Assembly (NCBI GenBank): GCA_004298155.1
Contig: SCRD01000018.1
Coordinates: 248,001 to 312,000, forward strand
DNA length: 64,000 nt
From: Acidobacteriota bacterium
Lineage (GTDB): Bacteria > Acidobacteriota > Terriglobia > UBA7540
Reading direction: 5' to 3'
The notes beneath the pieces are model-generated. The model was not told the DNA's origin. It did no database searches and saw only the letters and a list, made by a program, of their open reading frames with translations. Position numbers and translations under genes: made by a program. Below, one piece after another: positions 53,395 to 62,525 of this stretch (the first letter of the stretch is position 1; each line of letters starts with the position of its first letter).

Positions 53395-53865
53395 TTGGAC
53401 TGGGTCGCTCATCTGGTCTATGGGGCGTTGGCCTGGCGCGAGAGGCGGCAGGCTAGCGCTGCCAGCCGGGGGCGGAAGGCCAGCGATCCCGGCGAGGCGC
53501 CCCGGCACTTGAAAGTCGGGGCACGCGGTGAGACGCTAGCTTATTGGCGCCTGCGCTGCGAGGGGTATGCCATTGTCACTCGGAACCGCCGCCCACACGG
53601 GCGGTCAGGCGAGTTGGATCTGGTAGGCTGGGATGGCCCTGTGCTGGCTTTTATCGAAGTAAAGACGCGGACCAGCGAACACGCCGGACCTCCAGAAATG
53701 GCCCTCAGTTTTGAACAGCAGCGCCGGATCGTTAAAAGCGCCAGGGTTTACATGCGACGGCTGACAAAACAACCGGCTGGATACAGGTTTGATATTGCAA
53801 GCGTCATGTGGGACCCTGCAGGGGGTTACCGGGTCCGGGTGATTAAAGACGCTTTCAAGGAATAG
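53395..53865 (+). CDS. YraN/UPF0102 endonuclease-fold protein
   Basis: The 156-residue protein has the YraN core: GARGETLAYWRLRCEGYAI, RPHGRSGELDLVGWDGPVLAFIEVKTR and YRFDIASVMWD, a restriction-endonuclease-like fold with Glu/Asp/Glu-Lys metal residues. Family members are widely conserved near ribosomal and DNA-processing genes, function unsettled. The start is TTG at 53395, with weak support; no ATG is available in the family-start position. The gene follows the aminotransferase by 12 bases. Confidence 0.9.
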   Translation: MDWVAHLVYGALAWRERRQASAASRGRKASDPGEAPRHLKVGARGETLAYWRLRCEGYAIVTRNRRPHGRSGELDLVGWDGPVLAFIEVKTRTSEHAGPPEMALSFEQQRRIVKSARVYMRRLTKQPAGYRFDIASVMWDPAGGYRVRVIKDAFKE

Positions 53866-53911
53866 AGCGACCTGACGCCTTTGGAAACCTGCGGTCAAAG
53901 GAGTAACAAAT

Positions 53912-54925
53912 TTGCCTGAGCTCAGGAAAGATCCTATCACAGGCCGCTGGGTGATTATCGCCACGGAGCGAGCTAAGAGGCCCAGCGATTTTGTTCGGGA
54001 TAAGGTGGAGATTCGAGGTTCGGGATTTTGTCCGTTTTGCTATGGGAACGAGTCGAAAACCCCACCTGAAATCATTGCCTACCGCGGCGACGGCAGCACG
54101 CGCAATTCGCCGGGGTGGTCTTTGCGGGTAGTCCCTAACAAGTTCCCGGCCCTTGGCATTGAGGGTTCTCTGAACCGGCAGGGCGAGGGCCTGTACGATA
54201 AGATGAACGGCATCGGGGCGCATGAGGTTATCATTGAAACTCCCGACCACCAGAAGACCCTGGCCATGCTTTCGCCCCGCCAGGTTGAAGACGTTCTCTG
54301 GGCTTACCGCGACCGTATCATAGACCTCAAGAAGGACCGCCGATTCAAGTACATCATGATTTTCAAAAACCATGGCGAAGCTGCGGGAGCGTCACTCGAG
54401 CACACTCACTCCCAGCTCATTGCCCTCCCCGTAGTCCCGAAGCAGGTGCGAGAGGAAACCGATGGCGCCCGCGAGTACTTCAATTTCAAAGAGCGGTGCA
54501 TCTTCTGCGACATCATCCGGCAGGAAACAGAGAGCGGCATTCGAGTGATTGCAGATACGCCTGCATTTATTGCCATTGCTCCCTTCGCTCCGCGGTTTCC
54601 ATTTGAGATCTGGATTATGCCTCGCGTTCACCAGTCCGCTTTTGAGGACTCGCAGAAGCAGGAATTTGAGCAACTGGCGGTGATGCTGAAGGACATGCTG
54701 ATGCGGCTGGACAAGGTCCTCGACTATCCGGCATACAATTACATTATCCACACGTCGCCGATCCCAGAGAGCCCCAACGAGCATTACCACTGGCATTTGG
54801 AAATCATGCCGAAGCTCACCAAGATTGCCGGATTCGAGTGGGGCACCGGATTCCACATCAATCCCACCCCGCCCGAGGAGTCGGCTAAATTCCTGCGAGA
54901 GGCTGCTGTGCCGGCAGTTTCCTGA
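53912..54925 (+). CDS. galT: Galactose-1-phosphate uridylyltransferase (GalT-like)
   Basis: The 337-residue protein has the GalT/HIT-like fold: ELRKDPITGRWVIIATERAKRP, a CxxC at 40-43 (FCPFC) in the zinc-site position, the nucleotidylated-histidine motif HTHSQ at 164-168 (HxHxQ), and a second half with FCDIIRQE and HYHWHLEIMP. It exchanges UMP between UDP-glucose and galactose-1-phosphate, or could be a related sugar-1-phosphate nucleotidyltransferase. The start is TTG with AAAGGAG ten bases before it. No galK or galE lies nearby. Confidence 0.88.
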   Translation: MPELRKDPITGRWVIIATERAKRPSDFVRDKVEIRGSGFCPFCYGNESKTPPEIIAYRGDGSTRNSPGWSLRVVPNKFPALGIEGSLNRQGEGLYDKMNGIGAHEVIIETPDHQKTLAMLSPRQVEDVLWAYRDRIIDLKKDRRFKYIMIFKNHGEAAGASLEHTHSQLIALPVVPKQVREETDGAREYFNFKERCIFCDIIRQETESGIRVIADTPAFIAIAPFAPRFPFEIWIMPRVHQSAFEDSQKQEFEQLAVMLKDMLMRLDKVLDYPAYNYIIHTSPIPESPNEHYHWHLEIMPKLTKIAGFEWGTGFHINPTPPEESAKFLREAAVPAVS

Positions 54926-54993
54926 AGAATGGGCCGCAGGCAGCGCCTGGCAAGCGGCACTGCCCTGGGCTGCAAACTGATCTCACCAGCTAC

Positions 54994-56427
54994 CTAAACA
55001 TTTTCCGGAACAACGAAAGGCGCGCGATAGCCGCGGTCGCCGTCGCGGAGCAGGTGGTTGGCATCATCATCCCCGATCGCCTGCAGACCATCAGGATCGA
55101 AATGGATCGTGCGGCCCAGGCGGTAGGAAACGTTGGCCAGTTGCATCAGGCCGGCGGAAATGAAGCCTTCTTCAATGGGAGCGTGCAAGTCCTGGGCACG
55201 CCGGCTGCGAACGCAGTCGATGAAATTCCCGAAGTGGCTGCCGCCCTGATGTTCGGTCGGGCCGGGTTCCATGTCCTTGCCCAGCCAGGTCTTGTAGGTG
55301 TCGGCGTCTTCATCGCCCATGGACATACAGCCCTTTGAGCCGTAGAAGATGTCACCGACGGTGTTGCGGCTGCCGGACAACGGGCCAAGTTTCGGCCCAT
55401 TGGCGGCCTGCCTCGGCGCCGGCGTTCCCAGTTCCGGAGTCCCGATTTCGGCTTCGTTGTTGGTTATCCAGTGCCGGACCTCGAATTCAATCATCTTGGG
55501 TTTCGCGTTGGGGATCTCATACTCGAATGCGCAGCTCAACGTGTTGGGCGTCTGCTGGTCGTCGTCAAACATAAAGTGCCCGCCGATGGCGGAAATCTTG
55601 TTCGGGAACTTCACACCCAGGCCCCAGCGCGCCACGTCAATCTGATGGACGCCCTGGTTGCCGATGTCGCCATTGCCGTACCACCAGAACCAGTGCCAGT
55701 TGTAGAGGAAGCGGTTCTTGGTGAATACGTGCTCGGGCGCTGGACCTTGCCACAGATTGTAATCGAGGCCCTGTGGGACATCGCTAGGCGGAGCATGGCC
55801 GATGGTGTCGCGCCACTTGTAGCACAGGCCGCGCGCCATGTAAACGTCACCGATTACTCCGCTGTGTAGTTTGTCCATGGCGTTACGGATGGCCACGGCG
55901 GAGCGAATCTGCGTTCCGTGCTGCACCATGCGGTTGTACCTCTGGGCCGCGCGCGCCAGTTGGCGCCCTTCCCACAGGTTGTGCGCACAGGGCTTTTCAA
56001 CATAGACGTCTTTGCCCGCCTGGCATGCCCAGATGCCCATCAGCGCGTGCCAGTGGTTTGGGGTGGCGATGGTGACGGCATCGATGGATTTGTCGTCAAA
56101 CAGCTTGCGCAGGTCCTGGTAACCTTTGGGTCTGGGGCGCCCCCTCTTTTCGATCTGGGCCTGCCGCTGGCTGATCAACGGTTCATACGCGTCGCACAGC
56201 GCGGCGATTTCAACGTTCTGGAGGCCGGATAATTCATGGATGTGGTCCTGCCCGCGCCCATGCAGTCCGATCACAGCCACGCGCACGCGATCGTTGGCCC
56301 CCAGAACGCGGGGTGGTACGATTTCCGCAAACCCACTCAGAGCTGCAATCCCTGCAGCCGTTGTGCCGACACCGGTCTTGAGAAAATGGCGCCGGCTGAC
56401 TTCAGATTTTTCTGGTCCTTTAGACAT
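54994..56427 (-). CDS. Tat-exported Gfo/Idh/MocA family oxidoreductase
   Basis: The 477-residue protein has a twin-arginine signal (EVSRRHFLKTGVGTTAAG), a Rossmann domain (VRVAVIGLHGRGQDHIHEL, AALCDAYE), VTIATPNHWHALMGI and the active-site lysine in YVEKPCAHNLW. It is longer than cytoplasmic family members and paralogous to the protein at 27317-28687. GGGAGG before the ATG supports the start. It lies beside a DUF6807 protein and a sugar isomerase-fold protein in the same direction, a common set for periplasmic handling of unusual sugars or polyols. Confidence 0.92.
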   Translation of the reverse strand: MSKGPEKSEVSRRHFLKTGVGTTAAGIAALSGFAEIVPPRVLGANDRVRVAVIGLHGRGQDHIHELSGLQNVEIAALCDAYEPLISQRQAQIEKRGRPRPKGYQDLRKLFDDKSIDAVTIATPNHWHALMGIWACQAGKDVYVEKPCAHNLWEGRQLARAAQRYNRMVQHGTQIRSAVAIRNAMDKLHSGVIGDVYMARGLCYKWRDTIGHAPPSDVPQGLDYNLWQGPAPEHVFTKNRFLYNWHWFWWYGNGDIGNQGVHQIDVARWGLGVKFPNKISAIGGHFMFDDDQQTPNTLSCAFEYEIPNAKPKMIEFEVRHWITNNEAEIGTPELGTPAPRQAANGPKLGPLSGSRNTVGDIFYGSKGCMSMGDEDADTYKTWLGKDMEPGPTEHQGGSHFGNFIDCVRSRRAQDLHAPIEEGFISAGLMQLANVSYRLGRTIHFDPDGLQAIGDDDANHLLRDGDRGYRAPFVVPENV

Positions 56428-56514
56428 AAGTGCCTCCCTTTAAGTTACGGCTCCCGCAGCCTCGCAGGTACACTCCAAGGGATATTAGACCTCATCCCCA
56501 GGAAATATTACACT

Positions 56515-57513
56515 CTATTGTCCCGCCGCGTATTGCTGATAGGCTTCGGCGACATGAGCCTGCTTGTAATCGCCATGGTGAATCAATACGCGGTAACGCA
56601 GGGTGAGCGATTTGCCCTGCGGAATGGTCCAACTGCCGTCGTTGTTGTAGTCGCCGGTAAACTCGCGAATGCCAAAAGGATTCACGGCGAACAACCCATA
56701 GCCCCGCGCGTGCCAGTAGGTTGGATGGCGAAAGCTCTTCGGGTTGTCAAAAATAGCAACCCCGAGATCTTCGTCGCCAACTTTCCCGTAATAGTCCACC
56801 CAGTTTGCGCGCTTTCCCCAGATCTGCTTTTCGCCCACGCCACCTTCGGAATTCACCATGTGCCCCGGGGGCGAATAGAGTTCTTTGACAACCCGGATGG
56901 CAAATGAACCTTCCTTTGTATCGCCCATCGTAACGTCCGCGCCGTGATTGGCAGTGATGGTGATCTCACAGTCGATGATGCGGGTCTCCGGGCTGCCGCG
57001 AAAGACGAAGGCCTGAGTTTCATCGGCAATGATTCGCCCCCGCGGGCCGACCAGGTGGAAAAGCGCCCGGATGGTGCCGGAGTCTTTCCCGCTCTGCACT
57101 TCCTCGATTTTGGCCAATTCGGTGCGCCCGAAAACGGTGCCATCGCTCCACTTCGGATAGATCGCTTCGCCCCAGAAGTCAATGCCGTCCACGTTGCCAT
57201 GGCCAAAATACATAGGCCGCTGGTGGGGCTCCAGATTCGGGTCGTGTTGGTGTTCGGGCGGAACGGTGTTTCCGATGGGGAAACCGCGGGTGATGATGGT
57301 TCCCTGGGCGCTGCGCAGCGGCATGAAATAAGGCTTTGCGACTTGCGGGTCAAAGTAATAGGTGGTGAAAGGCTTCCCTCCGATGACCACGTTGATCTGA
57401 GTGGCCTCGCGCTGAAGGTGGACGCTCTCGTCTGCGGCGTACAGGCAGGAAGCCGCCAGAACGGCGCCTGCAAATAGCAGGAACAATGGGAGAGAAATTC
57501 TGCTGCGGACCAT
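56515..57513 (-). CDS. DUF6807 (PmoA-like) secreted protein
   Basis: The protein (332 residues from this start) has a signal peptide (ISLPLFLLFAGAVLAASCLYAA) and the DUF6807/PmoA-family core: FTTYYFDPQVAKPYFMPLRS, PPEHQHDPNLEPHQRPMYFGHGNVDGIDFWGE, AFVFRGSPETRIIDCEI and GVAIFDNPKSFRHPTYWHARGYGLFAVNPFG. The fold is a galactose-mutarotase-like beta-sandwich, suggesting carbohydrate binding or epimerisation. GGAGG eight bases before the ATG at 57513 fixes the start over the 57609 alternative. It is adjacent to a Gfo/Idh gene and a sugar isomerase gene. Confidence 0.85.
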   Translation of the reverse strand: MVRSRISLPLFLLFAGAVLAASCLYAADESVHLQREATQINVVIGGKPFTTYYFDPQVAKPYFMPLRSAQGTIITRGFPIGNTVPPEHQHDPNLEPHQRPMYFGHGNVDGIDFWGEAIYPKWSDGTVFGRTELAKIEEVQSGKDSGTIRALFHLVGPRGRIIADETQAFVFRGSPETRIIDCEITITANHGADVTMGDTKEGSFAIRVVKELYSPPGHMVNSEGGVGEKQIWGKRANWVDYYGKVGDEDLGVAIFDNPKSFRHPTYWHARGYGLFAVNPFGIREFTGDYNNDGSWTIPQGKSLTLRYRVLIHHGDYKQAHVAEAYQQYAAGQ

Positions 57514-57722
57514 GGCTTGACCTCCAAAGAGATTGCGCGGCCCCCGCGGCCGGGGTTCAGCAACGGCGGCTGATTTAACCAGGATGTTCTTTCCGAATGG
57601 GACCAGCATGAGGTGCTCTTTCAGCAGGCTGCCTGTTTCTCAGGCCGTGGGGCAATGCGCCCGCTCTATCCTATCGCCGCCGGCTTGAAGCCTTTTCAAA
57701 TTGAACCCAATTCTGCGGCTGC

Positions 57723-58670
57723 CTAGGAAAGATAGCGCAATGTCTCTTTGACCAGCTTTTGAGTACCTTCAAAAGGATCACCCTCTTTTGTTTCCCACTC
57801 CATCGAAAAATAACCGCGATATCCGCTGGCCTTCGCAATCCCGAATGCCTTTGCAAGGTCGATTTTATAGATGGTACCGTTTTCGTCCACGACTTCGTCC
57901 TTCACGTGCACCATGTTGAAAACGTGTTTGAACATGGCGGTTACGCCATTGTAATTGTATGCCGCGTCGCCTTTCAGCATCGTGTTGCCGAAATCCGGCA
58001 GGGCCCGGAGGTAAGGGTTGCCCGCCTTTTCGATGACCTTGACAATGAAGAACGGGTCTTCGTTGTCGAGGCTGTCGTTTTCAAGGTTGACAACGATGTT
58101 CTTGCGGGCCCCGTAATCCGCCAGATCGCCCAGGCTTTGCGCCGTCAGGTCAACGTCAGGCTTGACGCCGCGAGAACCTCCCAGGTGCTGGCGCACGCTT
58201 GGAGAGCCCAGTACCACGGCGATGTCAATCCATCGCTTGCTGCTTTCAACAGAAGCCTTCCGGCGAGCCGGGTCCGGGTCATAAAACCTGCCCGCCCCCA
58301 GGCCCAGATCAACAAAATGCGAGCCTGCTTTAGCCATCTGTTCCCGAAGCGTGTTGAGATAACCTGGCTCGATTGAAGGAAAATGTGCGCTGAGAGGATT
58401 GATGTTATGGATGCCGAACTTCTCGATCGCCATTTTGGCAAAGCCAATGATATCCATCAGCGGCTTGTTGCGGCCCCGGTTCGAATTGTGAGGGCCTTGC
58501 ATGTAATCGCGGAAGGGCCATGATGTCAGCGCAAGGCGGCCATTGGGCCGGGCGGGGAATTTGATCTGCGGCTCACGCGCATAGGCAATCGAACCCAAGC
58601 TATCGTACAGAATGCCAACTCCCAGTGCTGCTGAGCCTTTTTTGAGAAGATCGCGTCGCGAAATATTCAT
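57723..58670 (-). CDS. Tat-exported sugar isomerase/epimerase (xylose isomerase-like TIM barrel)
   Basis: The 315-residue protein has a twin-arginine signal (ISRRDLLKKGSAALGVG) and an AP-endonuclease-2/xylose isomerase-like TIM barrel: LALTSWPFRDY, a HFVDLGLGAGR strand, ENDSLDN with metal ligand Glu, LPDFGNT, HVFNMVHVKDEV with metal His, and the C-terminal FSMEWE. Members isomerise or epimerise keto/aldo sugars with a divalent metal. GGAG upstream of the ATG supports the start. Its neighbours are the DUF6807 and Gfo/Idh genes. Export is notable because most family members are cytoplasmic. Confidence 0.88.
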   Translation of the reverse strand: MNISRRDLLKKGSAALGVGILYDSLGSIAYAREPQIKFPARPNGRLALTSWPFRDYMQGPHNSNRGRNKPLMDIIGFAKMAIEKFGIHNINPLSAHFPSIEPGYLNTLREQMAKAGSHFVDLGLGAGRFYDPDPARRKASVESSKRWIDIAVVLGSPSVRQHLGGSRGVKPDVDLTAQSLGDLADYGARKNIVVNLENDSLDNEDPFFIVKVIEKAGNPYLRALPDFGNTMLKGDAAYNYNGVTAMFKHVFNMVHVKDEVVDENGTIYKIDLAKAFGIAKASGYRGYFSMEWETKEGDPFEGTQKLVKETLRYLS

Positions 58671-59167
58671 GGTTTTGGCATCTCCATAGCGGCATGCTTC
58701 CCGGATGGCTAGGAACCTCTACCCACTGCGCAAGGCTGCCGCATCCAGAGGCAGCATGATGAGGCTGCGCACCCGTTAAGCTGCGCGTGCTATTCCTGAA
58801 AGAGGAAAACCGTTAGCAAGACAAAATACAGATATCACGGAGATTTGGATTGTGTCAATCAATAATAGGCACTACTTTTCTGAAACTTTCAAGAAACATT
58901 CTTTGAGATGTTTGAAATTATTTTGTCACGCCCCTTTGACTTCCGCCTTTCAGCAGGGCGCCGACGCAGGATCTACTGCAGAGCGAGTGATTGTGCTTCC
59001 AAAAGGATCCACCTTTCGATTTAGATCGACAACACCGCTGGTTCTTGTGTAATTTTGAGCCTTGCACCTCGTGCATTTAGACAAATGTTGGAACGGTTGG
59101 TGCGAGAGTGTGCTATCAACCGTGCTGGGAATAGAATGTCCTTCCTCAGGACACAAGGACTGATCGC
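58671..59167. other. Divergent gap between the sugar isomerase and DedA genes
   Basis: No confident gene. The middle (58840-58940) is AT-richer than the surroundings, consistent with promoters. A short frame on the plus strand (MLERLVRECAINRAGNRM..., ATG at about 59084) ends in a TGA that overlaps the GTG start of the DedA gene; it may be a leader peptide or chance. Confidence 0.4.
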
Positions 59168-59815
59168 GTGAAATTTCTGCATGCCCTGGCCAGTAAGCTC
59201 GAGCACGCACTGCTGATTTATGGGGGTTGGGGGCTTATCGGCATTGCCACGCTTGACTCCGCAGGGCTCTCGATGCCCGGAGTGAAGGATTTCCTTCTTA
59301 TTTACCTATCCAGCCGCGACCCGGGCCGGGCCTGGATCTACGCGCTGGGCTGCACTGTTGGAACGGTTGCGGGGTCATATTTTATCTACATCATTGGCCA
59401 CACTGGCGCTCGCCTGCTGAAGCGAAAACCCTCTGACCGTGAGATGGGCCGCGCCAAAAAGTGGCTGATCAAAAATGATTTCCTTACGGTCCTTGTTGCA
59501 TCACTGCTGCCTCCTCCGCTGCCCTTTAAGCCGATCCTGTTGGGATCGGGAGCGTTGCGGATCAGTCCCATCCGGTTTACGGGCGCGCTGGTGCTGGGAG
59601 GGATTCTACGGTTTGGCCTGGAAGCTTGGGTCGGAGTTCGTTACGGCGTAGGCGGGGAAGATTTCCTCAAGCGTAACCTTGTCTGGATTTCGTTGGCGTT
59701 TGTCGCGATTGTGGTGGTTTCAACCGTCCTCTATCGCTGGTGGTCGAGGCCAGGCGATAAGGGAGCAGAGAACTCAGCGGCCAACAAGGTGGCTTCAGAT
59801 GCCGGTCACGACTGA
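59168..59815 (+). CDS. DedA/VTT-family membrane protein
   Basis: The 215-residue protein has four or five membrane segments and DedA/SNARE-associated VTT domain features: LIGIATLDSAGLSMPGVKDFLLIYL, GTVAGSYFIYIIGHTGARLL, and the LPPPLPFKPILLGSGALR re-entrant loop with conserved Pro/Arg. DedA proteins flip undecaprenyl phosphate or other lipids. The start is GTG at 59168. Its last ten bases overlap the convergent YdjM-like gene. Confidence 0.85.
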   Translation: MKFLHALASKLEHALLIYGGWGLIGIATLDSAGLSMPGVKDFLLIYLSSRDPGRAWIYALGCTVGTVAGSYFIYIIGHTGARLLKRKPSDREMGRAKKWLIKNDFLTVLVASLLPPPLPFKPILLGSGALRISPIRFTGALVLGGILRFGLEAWVGVRYGVGGEDFLKRNLVWISLAFVAIVVVSTVLYRWWSRPGDKGAENSAANKVASDAGHD

Positions 59816-60825
59816 TTGTCACGGAACTTTCCCGAAAAATTGAATTCCTGCGAGTGGACGCGCAGTTCCTGATCGAGTTCAATTTTGATTGCGAACCCTC
59901 CGTTGCGGGCGTTTGCCGGCTGGAAGCGCAGATCCCGCACGATAACCGTGGTGCCGGTCTGGGTGGGTACCACTTCAGGCCAGGGAAAACGCGCGAAATC
60001 CATAAAGACCCCGGCAGTCCGGGTTTTCAGGGCTGCTTCCAAAGCGGGAGAGGGCTCAGATTTGTGGTAGACCCGCGCATCCTGGAGGTCAAGTCCATCG
60101 CTGATCACGTCGATTGGAAGCACATAGAAAGCTTGAGAGGTTTCGGCCACGCCGGTCCAATCGAACGGGCTTGCAAACCCTGGAAACGCGCCGATGCGCT
60201 CAGGGATTGCGTTGTGATAGCTGATGGAATCAAGCATGTTCAAGGCCCTGCTGTAGCTGAAATCGCGTAAACCCCACAAGGCTGCCATGGCACAGAGAGA
60301 AAAAACGGCTCCTGCTTTAAAGCCGGTTTTGCGTGCCCCGACTTCTTCAGTAATCAGCCGGAACAGGGCGGGGACGCCGAGGCCAGCAATTAGGACCAGC
60401 CAGAGCAGAGGATCAACAATCGGCTCGATACCCCACGCGTACCAGTGAGCGCTGAAGGGCAAAAAAGGGCGGACCCCATAAGAGTTGGTAAAATCCATGA
60501 GCAGGTGGGTCCCGGTTGCGGCACAACATGCCAAAAGCAGCCAGAGGCCGTTAAGAGGCGGACCGGAAGCTTTGGGGCGAAGCTTCCTGCCCAGAAAATA
60601 GAAGGCGCCTGCAAGCGCGATTCCCAGGACTATTACTCCCAGGATCGAGTGGGTTATGCCTCGATGATGTTCGAGGTAAGTAACGCTTCCCCAAAAACTG
60701 CTGACCGAGTCAACGTCGGGAAGGTTTGAACCGACGATGATGGCAAGCGTGGCATAGCGCGTCTTGCGGCTGAATCCCGCCTGACTAATCGCAATCCCGG
60801 TGAGAGTGTGGGTGATGTTGTCCAT
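59806..60825 (-). CDS. YdjM-like membrane-bound metal-dependent hydrolase family protein
   Basis: The protein (339 residues from this start) begins MDNITHTLTG, the hallmark of the YdjM (LexA-binding, inner membrane-bound putative hydrolase, PF04307) family, with SNLPDVDSV and HHRGITHSILG metal-site motifs and several membrane helices. Function is unknown; E. coli YdjM is in the SOS regulon. The ATG at 60825 fits the conserved start; a TTG at 60879 would add 18 residues. The C-terminal 130 residues are soluble and beta-rich, longer than E. coli YdjM (196 residues). Confidence 0.85.
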   Translation of the reverse strand: MDNITHTLTGIAISQAGFSRKTRYATLAIIVGSNLPDVDSVSSFWGSVTYLEHHRGITHSILGVIVLGIALAGAFYFLGRKLRPKASGPPLNGLWLLLACCAATGTHLLMDFTNSYGVRPFLPFSAHWYAWGIEPIVDPLLWLVLIAGLGVPALFRLITEEVGARKTGFKAGAVFSLCAMAALWGLRDFSYSRALNMLDSISYHNAIPERIGAFPGFASPFDWTGVAETSQAFYVLPIDVISDGLDLQDARVYHKSEPSPALEAALKTRTAGVFMDFARFPWPEVVPTQTGTTVIVRDLRFQPANARNGGFAIKIELDQELRVHSQEFNFSGKFRDNQS

Positions 60826-60896
60826 GTCAAGAGCGCGCCGCGCGTGGGGAGTGTAGAGTTTCTCCTCAGCCCCTGTCAAGCCAGGTCTGGCGGCGG

Positions 60897-61832
60897 TTAC
60901 GATGATAATGAACTGAGGAACGACCTGGGTGCCAGGAGCGTCAAAGCATCGGGGACGGTGTCAAAAGTGACAGGCACCCGCCCGGCCAACTCTCCATCCA
61001 CTTCAAAGTTGATGATGTCTACGGGGTTTTCGCTCGCGCAACGTACAATGGGGCCGCTCAGAAAGCGGACGTCGCCAAACCAATAATGGGTCCGTGAAAG
61101 TACGCCAAGGGCGTACTTAAAATAGCGGAGCGGATTGCACCCTTCAAAAAGACAGCAGGAAAAGCCGGACTCGTGAATGCTGTGCGGCCTTGCCAGGTTC
61201 AACCAGCCGGCGTAGCGGCTTGACCGCTGGACCACGGCAAAAGTTGCGGAAGCAGTTGAGCCGTTTACGACACATTGGAAAGGCGGGAAGTTGTACCGGA
61301 ACACCTGGCGGACCGCCTCCCAGCAATAAGCGATAACCCCCATTCGGAGTTTCATGGCGGCGTCAAGCTGGCTGATGGTGTGCGCATCGAAACCAACGCC
61401 CGCCACGGCCAGGAAGTAGCGTTGGTGAATGGACCCCGACTCCTCCCATGTTGCGCGTCCCAGCGGGACGCTGCAAGGGCGCCAGGAAGGGAGCTCCCTC
61501 GCGGCTTTCACAATGTGCCCGGGTAGCCCCAGGTCTTTGGCAACGATGTTCGCAGTTCCGCCTGGGAGCACCGCCAGCGGGGTTCGGGCCGTCGCGACGC
61601 CATTAGCAACCTCATTAATTGTGCCGTCGCCCCCACACACAATCACCAGGTCACAGCCATCCTTCACGGCTTTGCCGGCCAATTGCTTCGCGTCGCCTGG
61701 TTTGGCGGTGAAGCGCAAATCCGCCGCGATTCCACCCTCGCGCAGGACCGCAACCGCCTTCTGAATCTGGCCTGATCGACGGGAGCTTTTGGTTCCTGCC
61801 ACTGGGTTAGAGATTAAGATAGCGTTTTTCAA
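60897..61832 (-). CDS. Diacylglycerol kinase-like lipid kinase (DgkB/YegS family)
   Basis: The 311-residue protein has the DAGK catalytic fold: ILISNPVAGTKSS at the start, CGGDGTINEVANG at 66-78 with the GGDGT nucleotide motif, LPGGTANIVAKDLGLP, and VAGVGFDAHTI. Such enzymes phosphorylate diacylglycerol, sphingoid or other lipids. It is upstream of the YdjM-like gene on the same strand with about 70 bases between, and both act at the membrane. ATG start is standard for the family. Confidence 0.92.
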   Translation of the reverse strand: MKNAILISNPVAGTKSSRRSGQIQKAVAVLREGGIAADLRFTAKPGDAKQLAGKAVKDGCDLVIVCGGDGTINEVANGVATARTPLAVLPGGTANIVAKDLGLPGHIVKAARELPSWRPCSVPLGRATWEESGSIHQRYFLAVAGVGFDAHTISQLDAAMKLRMGVIAYCWEAVRQVFRYNFPPFQCVVNGSTASATFAVVQRSSRYAGWLNLARPHSIHESGFSCCLFEGCNPLRYFKYALGVLSRTHYWFGDVRFLSGPIVRCASENPVDIINFEVDGELAGRVPVTFDTVPDALTLLAPRSFLSSLSS

Positions 61833-61951
61833 AGGGAGGTTATCGGACGCTGTAGTTAACGCCCTTCTTCATTATCCCGAAGGCCACCCTTGCAGAGAAT
61901 CAGCCACCTGCCTGGAGGCCGGCGCAGGAGCCGTGCTAAGGCCAAAACGGT

Positions 61952-62356
61952 CTATTGCGAGACGGTTTTGGGGCCAACTCCGGTGATCACTTTCCTGGCA
62001 ATTTTATCGTCCGTCTTCTTATTTATCTTGGCATCGATCCAGACCATGTCGCCAACCTTCAGGTGTGCCAAGGTACTCTGCTTGCCGTTGTCAATAAATC
62101 TGGTGCCATGTTCCAGCTTGAACGTCTGGTCATCCCCATAACGAGTCTTGTCAAGAATGATCTGATCGTTCCCGATCTTCTTCACCACTCCATAAATGTA
62201 ATTCTGATATTTTCCTGCAGCAGAAATAGCATTTTCCAGGCGGCCTGTGGCTCCCGGCGCGTCGGGTGATTGATAAACCTGCGCCCGCGCCGGCCCGGCC
62301 GCCAGTGCGGCGCCCAGCAGAGTGTAAAGCAAAATGTTAGTAGTCCCCGTACTCAT
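61952..62356 (-). CDS. Small secreted protein, beta-barrel-like
   Basis: I do not recognise this 134-residue protein with certainty. It has a signal peptide (ILLYTLLGAALAAGPARA) and a short beta-rich mature part (GVVKKIGNDQIILDKTRYGDDQTFKLEHGTRF; HLKVGDMVWIDAKINKKTDDKIARKVI) that resembles OB-fold DUF5666-type domains. The start at 62356 begins the signal peptide. It lies 119 bases upstream of the lipid kinase gene on the same strand. Confidence 0.75.
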   Translation of the reverse strand: MSTGTTNILLYTLLGAALAAGPARAQVYQSPDAPGATGRLENAISAAGKYQNYIYGVVKKIGNDQIILDKTRYGDDQTFKLEHGTRFIDNGKQSTLAHLKVGDMVWIDAKINKKTDDKIARKVITGVGPKTVSQ

Positions 62357-62525
62357 AATGTTCGATCGTCCCCGTAGATATCCCTCATTCTACTAACGAA
62401 GCTAGCAATCGGATGATTGCGATGTCAAGCCCCATTGACCGCAGAATATGTGAGTGCGCGCGCGAGGCCCGATTTGTTGCCTCACGATCTCCAGGCCGCG
62501 CCGCACAGCGATTTGAGTGCAGGTG

